This document shows positions 17,057 to 26,268 of a stretch of 64,000 bases of DNA, one piece after another. The stretch lies in assembly GCA_020832305.1 (NCBI GenBank), contig JAFIEV010000050.1, positions 1 to 64,000 on the forward strand, written 5' to 3'. Within the stretch, counting starts at the first letter, position 1; each line of letters begins with the position of its first letter. The notes under the pieces were generated by a model. It was not told where the DNA came from. It searched no databases and was given only the letters and a program-made list of their open reading frames with translations. The position numbers and the translations under genes were made by a program. Source of the stretch: Cyclobacteriaceae bacterium. GTDB lineage: Bacteria > Bacteroidota > Bacteroidia > Cytophagales > Cyclobacteriaceae.

Positions 17057-18967
17057 ATGGAAAAGACCACCCTGAAAATCCGAATCTTACCCAGATGGAT
17101 CATCGTTCTGATAGACCTGGTTTTCGTTTTTTTTTCAGCGCTTTTAGCATTTATCCTACGTTTCAATTTTGACTACAGCAAACTGGATGACTTCAATATT
17201 AATCACGGAATTTTTACTTTTGTAGGCTTTAGTTTTATTTCCAGTCTGATTACACGCAGTTATGCCGGCATAGTAAGATATACTGGGTTGCAGGATGCCG
17301 GACGAATATTAGTGACCGTTACTCTGTCCACCTTACTTTCCCTGGCTGCCAGCTCACTAAATTATTATTATAACGATGTAATTATCATCCCTGTATCTGT
17401 AGCGATAATTGCTTTTTTTACTTCTGTTATTTTCCTTTTTTCCTATCGCCTTGCTGTTAAACAGTTGTTTGCCTATTTTTTCAGGCCAGACAGAAAGAAA
17501 AAAGGCATTGTTGTTTATGGCACCGGCCGGTCGGGTTTAATAACCAGGCAAATCCTGGAAAATGATCAGAGAAATGGGAATAAAGTCGTTGCTTTTTTTG
17601 ATGATAATCGTCAAAAATCCGGAAAAATAATCGATGGTGTCAAAATTTTTGATTTCAACAGAGATTTTCAAAAAGTAGTCACCACCTATGATGTAAAAGA
17701 ACTGGTAATTGCCGATCGAAATTTGTCGATAGAACGTAAGAATTCAGTAGTTGACTCCTGTTTACGGGCTGAAATAAGAGTTAGGGTGGTGCCTCCGGTT
17801 GATCACTGGATCAGAGGGGAATTAAGCTATAATCAAATACGGGAATTAAATATTGAGGAGCTTCTTGGACGCGAATCCATTAAACTCGACAATAGAAAAA
17901 TAAAATCTGAACTTCGTGGAAAACGGGTTATGGTTACCGGAGCGGCAGGATCTATCGGCTCTGAAATAGTAAGGCAGATACTTTTTTATTTACCGGAATG
18001 CGTTATCATGTTAGACCAGGCAGAATCTCCTCTGTTTGAATTAAATGAAGAAGTCCTTTCCCGAAAAGGCACATCTAAAATATACCCGGTAATAGGAGAT
18101 GTCACCAATGATGAAAGAATGGATGCTATTTTTTCTGAGTATTTACCTGATATTGTTTTTCATGCTGCTGCATATAAACATGTTCCGCTGATGGAGAGAA
18201 ACCCTTTTGAAGCAGTTTTATGTAATGTAAAGGGGACAAAAATTATGGCCGATTTATCTGTAAAATACGATGTCAGAAAATTCGTAATGATATCTACCGA
18301 TAAAGCGGTAAATCCGACCAATGTTATGGGTGCATCAAAGCGGATAGCTGAAATTTATGTGCAATCGCTGAATAATTTTATTAAAAACTCAAATCCGGAA
18401 GCCACCCGCTTTATTACTACCCGATTTGGAAATGTGTTAGGCTCCAATGGCTCGGTAATTCCTCTGTTTAAAAAACAAATACTTAAAGGAGGTCCGGTAA
18501 CTGTTACACATCCTGAAATTACCCGTTATTTTATGACCATTCCTGAAGCCTGTCAATTGGTACTTGAAGCCGGTGCTATGGGTGAAGGTGGTGAAATTTT
18601 TGTTTTTGACATGGGTAAGTCTGTTAAAATTGTTGATCTTGCCCGTAAAATGATAAATCTTTCAGGATACCAACCTGGAAAAGATATCGAAATTGTATAT
18701 ACCGGTTTGCGTAGCGGAGAAAAACTTTACGAAGAAGTACTGAGTAGTAAAGAAAACTCTATGCCTACCTACCATCATAAAATTCTGATATCCAAAACCC
18801 GGGAATTTGATTTTGGCATTGTAAAAAACGATATTTATAACTTAATTGAAGCTGCTTTTGATCAGGATGATCTAAAACTTGTGGGAATTATGAAATATGT
18901 TGTTCCCGAATTTAAGAGTAACCAGTCAAAATTTGAAATTTTGGATGATAATCGTTCAGTGAGTTAA
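17057..18967 (+). CDS. Membrane nucleotide-sugar 4,6-dehydratase (PglF/CapD type)
   Basis: This 636-residue inner-membrane enzyme has four transmembrane helices in residues 15-140, a CoA-binding-like Rossmann domain from about 150 (VVYGTGRSG) and a catalytic dehydratase domain from about 290 (VMVTGAAGSIGSE). The catalytic site has STDKAVNPTNVMGASKR in place of the usual SDR Tyr, as in PglF, FlaA1 and CapD. It should convert UDP-GlcNAc to the 4-keto-6-deoxy sugar. With the aminotransferase before it and the WecA-like transferase after it, it forms the start of a surface-glycan or protein-glycan pathway. It has its own promoter and palindrome. Confidence 0.9.
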   Translation: MEKTTLKIRILPRWIIVLIDLVFVFFSALLAFILRFNFDYSKLDDFNINHGIFTFVGFSFISSLITRSYAGIVRYTGLQDAGRILVTVTLSTLLSLAASSLNYYYNDVIIIPVSVAIIAFFTSVIFLFSYRLAVKQLFAYFFRPDRKKKGIVVYGTGRSGLITRQILENDQRNGNKVVAFFDDNRQKSGKIIDGVKIFDFNRDFQKVVTTYDVKELVIADRNLSIERKNSVVDSCLRAEIRVRVVPPVDHWIRGELSYNQIRELNIEELLGRESIKLDNRKIKSELRGKRVMVTGAAGSIGSEIVRQILFYLPECVIMLDQAESPLFELNEEVLSRKGTSKIYPVIGDVTNDERMDAIFSEYLPDIVFHAAAYKHVPLMERNPFEAVLCNVKGTKIMADLSVKYDVRKFVMISTDKAVNPTNVMGASKRIAEIYVQSLNNFIKNSNPEATRFITTRFGNVLGSNGSVIPLFKKQILKGGPVTVTHPEITRYFMTIPEACQLVLEAGAMGEGGEIFVFDMGKSVKIVDLARKMINLSGYQPGKDIEIVYTGLRSGEKLYEEVLSSKENSMPTYHHKILISKTREFDFGIVKNDIYNLIEAAFDQDDLKLVGIMKYVVPEFKSNQSKFEILDDNRSVS

Positions 18968-19001
18968 CTTATTAAGAATGACAAAACGATACTAACCAAA
19001 A

Positions 19002-20027
19002 GTGCTTACTATTTACATCATAATCGCTGCAGGGTTTCTCTCCTTTCTTCTCAGTAATGGAATAACACCGGGTCTATATGGAATGGCACACCGTAAAGGT
19101 ATTATGGCCATTCCTAACCACAGAAGTTCACATGCTGATAAAATCCCTAATATTGGCGGAGTTTCTATGTTTGTTGCTATTATGGCCTTGTACCTGATGT
19201 ACGCATTTTCAGAAATGCATATTACCTATGTCATCGGAATCAGTTATTTAAGTATCTTATTTATAGCAGGTCTTGCAGATGATATCAAACCACTTCCTTT
19301 TTGGGTAAAACTTCTGGCACAATTTGCAGGTGCAGCATGGTTACTGTACGGCCTCAGGCATCAAATACCTGCTATTCCTTTTTTACCTGATTTTATTACT
19401 TTTCCGCCTGTGGTATTATATACCTTCTGGATAATCTTTATAGTGGCCATAATAAACGCTTATAACTTTATTGATGGTATAGATGGTTTGGCCGCAGGCC
19501 TTGGGATTTTTGCAGCTGTTGTATTCAGTATAGTTTTTTTTAATAATGGAAAATTATTCCTCTCTGCTTTATCTGCTGTATTTGCCGGATCACTGGGAGG
19601 TTTGCTACCTTATAATTTAAGACCGGGTAATAAAATTTTTCTGGGAGACTCCGGATCTCTTGTCATTGGAGGGCTCATTGCATGGCTGAGCCTTGAGCTT
19701 TTTATAGCCGGTAGTGTATTGGGATTTTCTATCAGCACTGAAATGATTGTACTGGGTATAATATTTATTCCTTTTGCAGATTTGTTTAGGGTAAGTTTTT
19801 ACCGGATCCTTATGGGAAATTCTCCTTTTAAAGCCGATAGAAGACATATCCACCATATATTTCTGGATAAATACCGACTCAATCATGTGCAGACCAGCTC
19901 ATTGCTTGTAATTAGCCAATGCATGCTGCTTGCTGTTTTTTTGATCTTTGAAAACCAGTTTAAAATCGGATATTCCTACGTATCGTTTGCAGCCTTGCTC
20001 GGATATATTGGCTTTATCGATAGGTAA
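19002..20027 (+). CDS. WecA/MraY-like undecaprenyl-phosphate sugar-1-P transferase
   Basis: The 341-residue protein has about ten membrane helices. It carries the family's cytoplasmic motifs: ADDIKPLPFWVKL (metal Asp pair), NAYNFIDGIDGLAAG, FLGDSGSLVIG and RRHIHHIFLDK. It should attach a HexNAc-1-phosphate to undecaprenyl phosphate, the first lipid-linked step of a surface polysaccharide. The HIHH motif places it nearer WecA/TagO than MraY. The start is a GTG, since no in-frame ATG precedes the first helix. It follows the dehydratase after 34 bases. No flippase, polymerase or further glycosyltransferase is adjacent, so the rest of the pathway is elsewhere. Confidence 0.86.
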   Translation: MLTIYIIIAAGFLSFLLSNGITPGLYGMAHRKGIMAIPNHRSSHADKIPNIGGVSMFVAIMALYLMYAFSEMHITYVIGISYLSILFIAGLADDIKPLPFWVKLLAQFAGAAWLLYGLRHQIPAIPFLPDFITFPPVVLYTFWIIFIVAIINAYNFIDGIDGLAAGLGIFAAVVFSIVFFNNGKLFLSALSAVFAGSLGGLLPYNLRPGNKIFLGDSGSLVIGGLIAWLSLELFIAGSVLGFSISTEMIVLGIIFIPFADLFRVSFYRILMGNSPFKADRRHIHHIFLDKYRLNHVQTSSLLVISQCMLLAVFLIFENQFKIGYSYVSFAALLGYIGFIDR

Positions 20028-20047
20028 AAAATTTTATCAAAACATTG

Positions 20048-21178
20048 CTATTGTAAAAATTCGGAGCCGGATAAAAGCCATGCCATGTTAAACCTAAGCA
20101 CATAACCTTTACTTACATTGTTTTCTGTGCCTTCATACATAAGATAAATTATACCTTCACTGGCAGTTCCTTTTCGTCCTGAAGTCATTGAAGAGTATGC
20201 AAAAGCACCACTTTCGATCAATCGCTTGTGAGGCCAGGATTTAGCGCAATCAAAGCTCACCCATACCGTACCTCCTTTTCTTCCCTCATTAGAATCAATA
20301 TTACTGAAAAGCAATATGTCATGCGTCTCCAGAGGCAGACGCACCATGCCTGCCATAAGTCCGTAATCTCTGCTTTGATCTCCATCCGGCAACGGATTGC
20401 AGAGCTCCATATCTTTCCAGGTAAGCCCGCCATCATCACTCCATGCGGTGTAACGAACGCGGGGATTCAGGCCATCTGTTGAATGATGCCTTCTTGAATT
20501 GTAGTAGAGCCTGCCATCCCGCATCTCTTCAATAGCCGCTTCACCTGTCCCCAATACCGGAAAAGGATCGCTCGTAAACCATGTTTTACCCCCATCATCA
20601 CTGTAAATGGCATTGGTATAATGCTGATCCCAATACATTCGATCGTTTCCTTCTCCATAATACCTGGAAGCACGGATCAATCGTCCACGATGCTTGCCAT
20701 ATTTTAAGGTTATACCCCTTTCATTCATATGCATTGAGGGGACATTGCCATATTTATCGGGCTGAATTATAAAAGGTTCCTTTGCCCAACTCTCTCCATG
20801 GTCCTTGCTTCTATACATAAATACCGTGGAAATGGGGTGATGCTCCTCTACAAAAGCCAATATGTCACCTGAATTTTCATCTACTATCATACCTCCACCA
20901 TGAAAGCCCGGACAAACTACCTCGATTAACGGTCCCCAGTTCTTGCCGCCATCTGTGCTTCTGCGAACTTTAAAACATTGATTGCCCCAACTTGCAACCA
21001 GGCTGCCATCCATTGCTGTTACGATATTGGGAAAACGCTCTCCAGAAAAAACCTCATGGGTATCAAAAATCGGAGTGTCTTCACCAAAATAATAAATTGA
21101 CCTGTTTTGCTGGCACCCCAGGGCCATAAAAAATAAAATCAATAAATGAGCCACGAAAAATCTTAGATAAAATGACAT
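20048..21178 (-). CDS. Sialidase-like (GH33) lipoprotein
   Basis: The 376-residue protein has a lipoprotein signal with Cys22 (ALGC) and a six-bladed sialidase-type propeller. Four Asp boxes are visible: STDGGKNW, SKDHGESW, SDDGGKTW and SDDGGLTW. An arginine follows the start of the propeller (ERFPNIV, the family's RIP-like motif), a Glu lies in EAAIEEMRDGRLYYNSRR and a likely Tyr in GAFAYSSM, so the catalytic set looks kept. It should release terminal sialic acid or a similar sugar at the cell surface. No sialic acid catabolic genes (NanA, NanE) are nearby, so another related sugar is possible. Confidence 0.78.
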   Translation of the reverse strand: MSFYLRFFVAHLLILFFMALGCQQNRSIYYFGEDTPIFDTHEVFSGERFPNIVTAMDGSLVASWGNQCFKVRRSTDGGKNWGPLIEVVCPGFHGGGMIVDENSGDILAFVEEHHPISTVFMYRSKDHGESWAKEPFIIQPDKYGNVPSMHMNERGITLKYGKHRGRLIRASRYYGEGNDRMYWDQHYTNAIYSDDGGKTWFTSDPFPVLGTGEAAIEEMRDGRLYYNSRRHHSTDGLNPRVRYTAWSDDGGLTWKDMELCNPLPDGDQSRDYGLMAGMVRLPLETHDILLFSNIDSNEGRKGGTVWVSFDCAKSWPHKRLIESGAFAYSSMTSGRKGTASEGIIYLMYEGTENNVSKGYVLRFNMAWLLSGSEFLQ

Positions 21179-21232
21179 TTAAATGTTGTTTAAGCTTTAA
21201 AAGCATCAAGTTTTGTGAAAAAACACTAAAGA

Positions 21233-23122
21233 TCAAAGCAATTTCATTTTTTTGTCAAGTTCTTTTATTTCGTAGGTTTTAAGAGTAATTTCCTTAATCA
21301 CATTGTCCATTTCAAGGGCCGCTTTGTTTAATTCCTGCATAAAATCTATGTTTTTCTCGCAGGGGTCAATCTGATCCTGAAGCTTTATACCCTTGAGTTC
21401 CATTAGCTTGAGCAAAGCCATAAGCCGGGCCAGTGGTGCCCTGAGTACATGAGATTGAATCCAGGCGATTTCTTTGAGGTTGTTGTTTTGCAATTCAAAA
21501 GTATTCAAGAGTTCAACCCGATCAGAAATATCAATGTCAATACAATACATTTCGAGCTCTCCATAAATATTTCTCAGCATGATATGACTTGAAAAAACAT
21601 GTACCGGCGAGCCATCCTTTCTTTGCAAAATCAACTCAGACGCCTTAATAGGCTCATTATGATCTAACCATCTTTGAATGTTATCCACAACTACCCTATG
21701 CATTTCCCGGGGTATGATCAGGTCTTCAATTTTATTACCAAAGGCTTCTTCTTTGCGATAGCCGTACAGGGTTTCAGATGCTTCATTCCAAAAAATCACT
21801 TCCCGATTACAATTATAACCCTGTACAGAAATAGCAGGCGTATGTTCAAAAATTTGCCTGAAGCGATCCTCACTTTCCCTGAGCAATTCATTGAATTTTT
21901 TCTGCTCAGTAATATCCTGAATTATACCCGACAATTTCTTACATGTACCATTTACCATTTTTGGCTGGGCGATACTCCGAATCCATTTATTAAATCCTGA
22001 AGGCGTGACCAACTCAACCTCTACATCGTAGGGAATACCCTGATGAATGGCTCTAGATACAACATCTTCAACTTTCTTTCTGCTCTCTCCTTCTTTATAA
22101 AAAGCAAGACCCTTTTCAACATCCGGAATATACTGCATATCAACTTCCAAAATCTCCCGCAATACCGGAGACCAGTAAAGTAAATTATCTTCGAGATTCC
22201 ATTCAAAAGCGCCTATTTGAGCCAACCGACTTGTATGGTCAAGGATCTCTTTTGTCTTAATTAGTTCTTTTTGCGCATGCATTACAGCACTTACATCAGA
22301 AATTATTCCAAGAGATTTTAGAGGCGCTCCCTTATCATCATAGATGGTCTGGCACCTTTCCCTTACATACTTGATAAGATTACCGGAGACAATAATTCGA
22401 TGAATGATATCATAGCCGGCTTTGTGGCTAAGGTGTTCCTGGTATGCAGCATCTACCTTCAGCCGATCCTCAGGATGAACAAGATCGAGAAAACCGGAAT
22501 AAGACAAATCAAAAGTTTCTGGTTCAATCTCAAAAATCTTGTAAATTTCATCAGACCAGTAAAGATGATTTTTATGTAAATCGTATGTCCAGAAACCCGT
22601 TTGCGCAATTATCTGAAACTCTCTCATGAGTTTTTCATCTTCCATTACCTTAGCCCTGGCCTTTAACAGTTCCAAAGGGTCATCGATTTGTTGAATGACT
22701 ATTGCCACCCCCCCGGAAGAGACACATTGAAAATTATATCTGTACCATTTTTCATCAAGTGGGGAATAATCTTCAAAAGATGCTTCTGATCCCAGACTAA
22801 GCACCTCACAACAATATTGAATACATTGCAGGTCAGCAGGTTCCTTTAAGACGTCAATTATATTTTTATCTATAACATCTTTAGGATTACAACGAAATAA
22901 TGAAGAAGCCATAGGGCTAATAAATACAAAATTCAGGTTTCCATCTAAATGAACAATACCCTGCTTCAGACAATTGAGCATACTTTCTAATGACCTGAGT
23001 CTGTGAGCTTCTGCTTCTCGATCTGACTGGGAAAAAAATTCTTCCATAAGGTTTGGTGCATTTCTCAAAAAATATGAAAACCTCATATCATGATACCCTA
23101 CTGTATCCTGAAGAGGGACCAT
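21233..23122 (-). CDS. Multi-PAS sensor with histidine region but no ATPase domain
   Basis: This 629-residue cytoplasmic protein holds four PAS/PAC modules at about 45-150, 165-285, 290-405 and 415-535 (for example GFWTYDLHKNHLYWSDEIYK and IFEHTPAISVQGYNCNREVI). It ends with a dimerisation-type helix pair containing SHVLRAPLARLMALL, which resembles an H-box, then stops after a coiled helix with no N, G1 or G2 boxes. It therefore cannot bind ATP by itself. It may sense through PAS ligands and signal through a partner kinase. The same design occurs in other Bacteroidota as far as I recall. No response regulator is beside it. Confidence 0.8.
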   Translation of the reverse strand: MVPLQDTVGYHDMRFSYFLRNAPNLMEEFFSQSDREAEAHRLRSLESMLNCLKQGIVHLDGNLNFVFISPMASSLFRCNPKDVIDKNIIDVLKEPADLQCIQYCCEVLSLGSEASFEDYSPLDEKWYRYNFQCVSSGGVAIVIQQIDDPLELLKARAKVMEDEKLMREFQIIAQTGFWTYDLHKNHLYWSDEIYKIFEIEPETFDLSYSGFLDLVHPEDRLKVDAAYQEHLSHKAGYDIIHRIIVSGNLIKYVRERCQTIYDDKGAPLKSLGIISDVSAVMHAQKELIKTKEILDHTSRLAQIGAFEWNLEDNLLYWSPVLREILEVDMQYIPDVEKGLAFYKEGESRKKVEDVVSRAIHQGIPYDVEVELVTPSGFNKWIRSIAQPKMVNGTCKKLSGIIQDITEQKKFNELLRESEDRFRQIFEHTPAISVQGYNCNREVIFWNEASETLYGYRKEEAFGNKIEDLIIPREMHRVVVDNIQRWLDHNEPIKASELILQRKDGSPVHVFSSHIMLRNIYGELEMYCIDIDISDRVELLNTFELQNNNLKEIAWIQSHVLRAPLARLMALLKLMELKGIKLQDQIDPCEKNIDFMQELNKAALEMDNVIKEITLKTYEIKELDKKMKLL

Positions 23123-23517
23123 AATGCAAACTATCTGTCTGCTAATGTATTGGTTACAATTCTAAAACAAAGTACGACAAAAAAATCAAATATTAATTGC
23201 AATTAATACCGCCAACATTACATTAACACCAATAATAATGTAACAGTTCTTTAAGACTATAAAAAAGATCCCATGAGCCAAAAATGCCTTAAAAAAAATA
23301 TAATAAGACTGATAAGTCAAATATCACAATTTCAATAAAATCATATTATCAGATAAATATTTTAATTTATCTTAATAATAAAATATATTACATTTTATTT
23401 GAAATAAAGAATTTTATTTAGATCATTGCCCTACCTCTGGATATAATTTGTGTTGATAAATAAGCAATTACTTTGAAAATTTAGTGATATCATCTCTTTC
23501 ATAATGTTTTTATTTCC
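23123..23517. other. AT-rich intergenic region
   Basis: About 395 bases with very high A+T between two divergently read genes. It must hold promoters for both, and a TACTTTG -7-like sequence lies near 23470, but no RNA gene, repeat or clear operator is visible. Confidence 0.6.
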
Positions 23518-23934
23518 ATGAGATCTAATATTGTACTTTTTGTAATAATTCAGTGCTTTGCCTGGTCCTATTTTTTTCAGGATTTATCAAAAGAATTTAT
23601 AAAGAAAGGAATGAATGTAGTACGAATGATAAAATGGAACAGCGCAACAGAGGAAAATCAGATCATTTTTGAAAAAACCCCCGAAATAGAAGTCGTTATT
23701 TTAAGGGAAGATGGAACGTTTACCTGGTTTTTTGTAAATGGGCAAACTACAGAAGGTTTATGGAATTATGCCGGCAGCTCATCAATAGTACATTTAAACC
23801 ATCCTGATTTTCAGCAAAGCTATTCAATTGAATCAACGATTGATAATAATTTACTGTTATTGGGTGAATCCAATTCACATGCTTATTACGAGTTGGCTGA
23901 AAATAAGCAACACTGTGCTTATTTAAACCACTAA
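23518..23934 (+). CDS. Hypothetical small secreted protein
   Basis: The 138-residue frame begins with a hydrophobic stretch (NIVLFVIIQCFAWSYFF) that can act as a signal or anchor. The rest alternates short beta strands (EVVILREDGTFTWFFV, TEGLWNYAGSSSIVHL) in a manner like small lipocalin-type domains. I do not recognise a family. It stands alone between a PAS protein gene and a sugar operon read the other way, and is AT-rich like its surroundings. The start ATG at 23518 is the only good one. Confidence 0.5.
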   Translation: MRSNIVLFVIIQCFAWSYFFQDLSKEFIKKGMNVVRMIKWNSATEENQIIFEKTPEIEVVILREDGTFTWFFVNGQTTEGLWNYAGSSSIVHLNHPDFQQSYSIESTIDNNLLLLGESNSHAYYELAENKQHCAYLNH

Positions 23935-24091
23935 ATTAAACCCGGGTTTTATCGTTTAATATATTTTTCTTTTTTGATAGGCTTTTCATAAACACCCTTG
24001 AAATAAAAATCTGTCAGTTTCAGTTGTAAAGATTAGTCAGAGCAGATTGATATTCCACCAGGAGTTTAGTCTATTTACTTAAGAAGCTAAA

Positions 24092-25018
24092 TCAGCTTTC
24101 CAATACTAAATATTGGGATAAATAATTTCTGCTGGTCAGCAAGGCTGTCTTTTTGTCTGCTGTTGAGTTTTCATAAGCTTTGTCTTCCACTTCTATACAA
24201 ACCGGTCCTTTATAACCGACAGTGGTTAATGCCGAGAAAAAATCACCCCATCGCACATCACCTAAGCCCGGTATTTTCGGTGAATGATATTCAAGTGGTG
24301 TTGCCAGTATTCCATTTCGGCTGAGCTTATCCTTGTAGATTTTTACATCTTTGAGGTGTATATGAAACAACTTATCTTTATAATCATATAGCGGTTGAAT
24401 GTGATCCATGTGCATCCAAACCAGATGTGAGGGATCATAATTCAAGCCAAGGTTTGCTGATGGTATATATGAAAATATTTCATCCCAGATGGCTGGCGAA
24501 TAGGCCAGATTTTTACCCCCAGGCCATTCATCTCTGGTAAATAACATAGGACAGTTTTCAATCCCAATACGTATGCCCAGATTCTCGGCATAATTAACTA
24601 TGGGAGGCCATTTCTGCTTAAAAACCTTAAGATTATCAGAAAAATTTTTTGCCGGATCTGCGCCGATAAAAGTATTCACTGTTTTTACGCCAAGTCTGGC
24701 AGCTGCTGAAATCACTTTTTTAAGATGGGAAATATAAAATGCGCTCTTTTCCTCATCTGGATCCAAAGGGTTAGGATAATATCCCAGGCCTGAAATCTGT
24801 ACTTTCCTTTTTTCACAATAATTTTTGATGTGCGCAATGGACTTATCCTGCAAGGCATCAACTTCAATATGTGTAATACCTGCATATCTTCTTTCAGCTT
24901 TTCCCTTTGGCCAGCACATCAGTTCAACACAGGCAAATTTATTCTCTGATGCAAAATCTATGACTTCCTCAAAAGATTTCTCTGCCATAATTGCACTTAC
25001 AAAACCGAGTTGTAACAT
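24092..25018 (-). CDS. Sugar phosphate isomerase/epimerase (xylose isomerase-like TIM barrel)
   Basis: From the Met at 25018 this is a 308-residue TIM barrel. Metal ligands expected for the family are visible: Glu in GIRIGIENCPML, Asp and His in LGLNYDPSHLVW, His in LFHIHLKDVK and Glu in PVCIEVED near the end. Such enzymes isomerise or epimerise sugars, keto-sugars or inosose. It follows the Gfo/Idh dehydrogenase gene directly, and the pair is the usual partner set for oxidising and rearranging a sugar. An upstream frame extension to 25102 would overlap that gene and lacks family character. It is last in the five-gene GntR operon. Confidence 0.82.
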   Translation of the reverse strand: MLQLGFVSAIMAEKSFEEVIDFASENKFACVELMCWPKGKAERRYAGITHIEVDALQDKSIAHIKNYCEKRKVQISGLGYYPNPLDPDEEKSAFYISHLKKVISAAARLGVKTVNTFIGADPAKNFSDNLKVFKQKWPPIVNYAENLGIRIGIENCPMLFTRDEWPGGKNLAYSPAIWDEIFSYIPSANLGLNYDPSHLVWMHMDHIQPLYDYKDKLFHIHLKDVKIYKDKLSRNGILATPLEYHSPKIPGLGDVRWGDFFSALTTVGYKGPVCIEVEDKAYENSTADKKTALLTSRNYLSQYLVLES

Positions 25019-25022
25019 AATT

Positions 25023-26183
25023 TTAATTTGTAATATGAATCCACGATTGTTTTTTGTTGCTTTCAATAATACTCTCACAGAGCATCTGCTCTCTGAATCC
25101 ATCTTTAAAAGTAGGAAAAAGCGGCTGCTCAGCTGTTTTTCCGTCTGCTATGGCTGCATACACCTCTTTAAACAATTGCTTTGATGTATCTCCGAAACCT
25201 TCTGCATGTCCGCCGGGATATGAAATTAAAGAGGCAGATCCGGGATAAAATAAAGAAGGGTCTCGCATTAGTTCCTGGTTGGGGGCGTCCCTATGACCAA
25301 TCCATAGCGATTCTGGTTTTTCAGAACACCAGGAAAAAGACTTTTTAGAACCGGAAATTTCGAGATTAATTCTGTTTTTCCGTCCTGCTGCCACCTGACT
25401 TACGGTAATTACCCCACTGTGTCCATTGTCAAACTTAAGTAACACGGTAGCAAAATCTTCTGTATTTACAGGTACTTCCTGAAAATCTTCTGGTTTTAAT
25501 ATTTTACCTGAGTAGGTTTCTATAGGTTTCAGGGGTTTTTTACGTGTTTTATGGACGGTATTAAAATCGGCCATAACAGATATTATTTGAAGGCCGGTTA
25601 TGTACTCGAGCAAATCCATCAAATGCGAACCTATGTCAGCTATTGCCCTCGAATCTCCGGAAACTTCAGGTTCCAATCTCCAATTGTAATCTGTCTGATA
25701 AAACAGCCAGTCCTGAAGGTAGGTTCCTATTACCGAAAAAACATCACCCAACTCTCCTTTTTCCCGCATGATTCTCATTTGTCGCACCAAAGGATAATAT
25801 CGCACATTAAAATGAATGGCATTAACTTTACCCACCTTTGCAGCTAATTCTGTCAATGCTTTTGCCTCCTCTAATGTATTGGCTAGGGGTTTTTCACATA
25901 CAACATGTTTCCCAGCCAGTAGCGCTGCTTTCGCCATTGTGTAATGAAGGTGATTTGGGGTACATATATGAACGCAATCTATATCATCGTCCAGCAGTAG
26001 TGTTTCAAAATCATCGTAAAAACGCTCAATACCCAATTGTCTGGTTTTGGCCACACCTCCTTGCGGGTCTATGTGGGTAGCGGCAATTACTTCAATATTT
26101 GGCAATCTTCGTAATGACTCTACGTGTACCGGACCGATAAAACCCAGCCCTGCTACAGCAACTTTTATTTTTTGCATCTTCAA
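25023..26183 (-). CDS. Gfo/Idh/MocA family oxidoreductase
   Basis: The 386-residue protein has an N-terminal Rossmann fold (KVAVAGLGFIGPVHVESL), the substrate-site lysine motif CEKPLANT at about residue 98, and the family's DIGSHLMDLLEYITG helix. It should oxidise or reduce a sugar or inositol-type substrate with NAD(P). Unlike the Gfo/Idh protein at 35711 it has no export signal, so it acts in the cytoplasm. Its stop lies four bases before the start of the isomerase gene, which argues for translational coupling. Confidence 0.88.
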   Translation of the reverse strand: MKMQKIKVAVAGLGFIGPVHVESLRRLPNIEVIAATHIDPQGGVAKTRQLGIERFYDDFETLLLDDDIDCVHICTPNHLHYTMAKAALLAGKHVVCEKPLANTLEEAKALTELAAKVGKVNAIHFNVRYYPLVRQMRIMREKGELGDVFSVIGTYLQDWLFYQTDYNWRLEPEVSGDSRAIADIGSHLMDLLEYITGLQIISVMADFNTVHKTRKKPLKPIETYSGKILKPEDFQEVPVNTEDFATVLLKFDNGHSGVITVSQVAAGRKNRINLEISGSKKSFSWCSEKPESLWIGHRDAPNQELMRDPSLFYPGSASLISYPGGHAEGFGDTSKQLFKEVYAAIADGKTAEQPLFPTFKDGFREQMLCESIIESNKKQSWIHITN

Positions 26184-26268
26184 GCGTATTTTAGATTAAG
26201 ATAATTCATCTGACTTTAATTTTTTTCAATGCGCATAACTTGTTATCGGGTTTAAACCTCCACAATCA

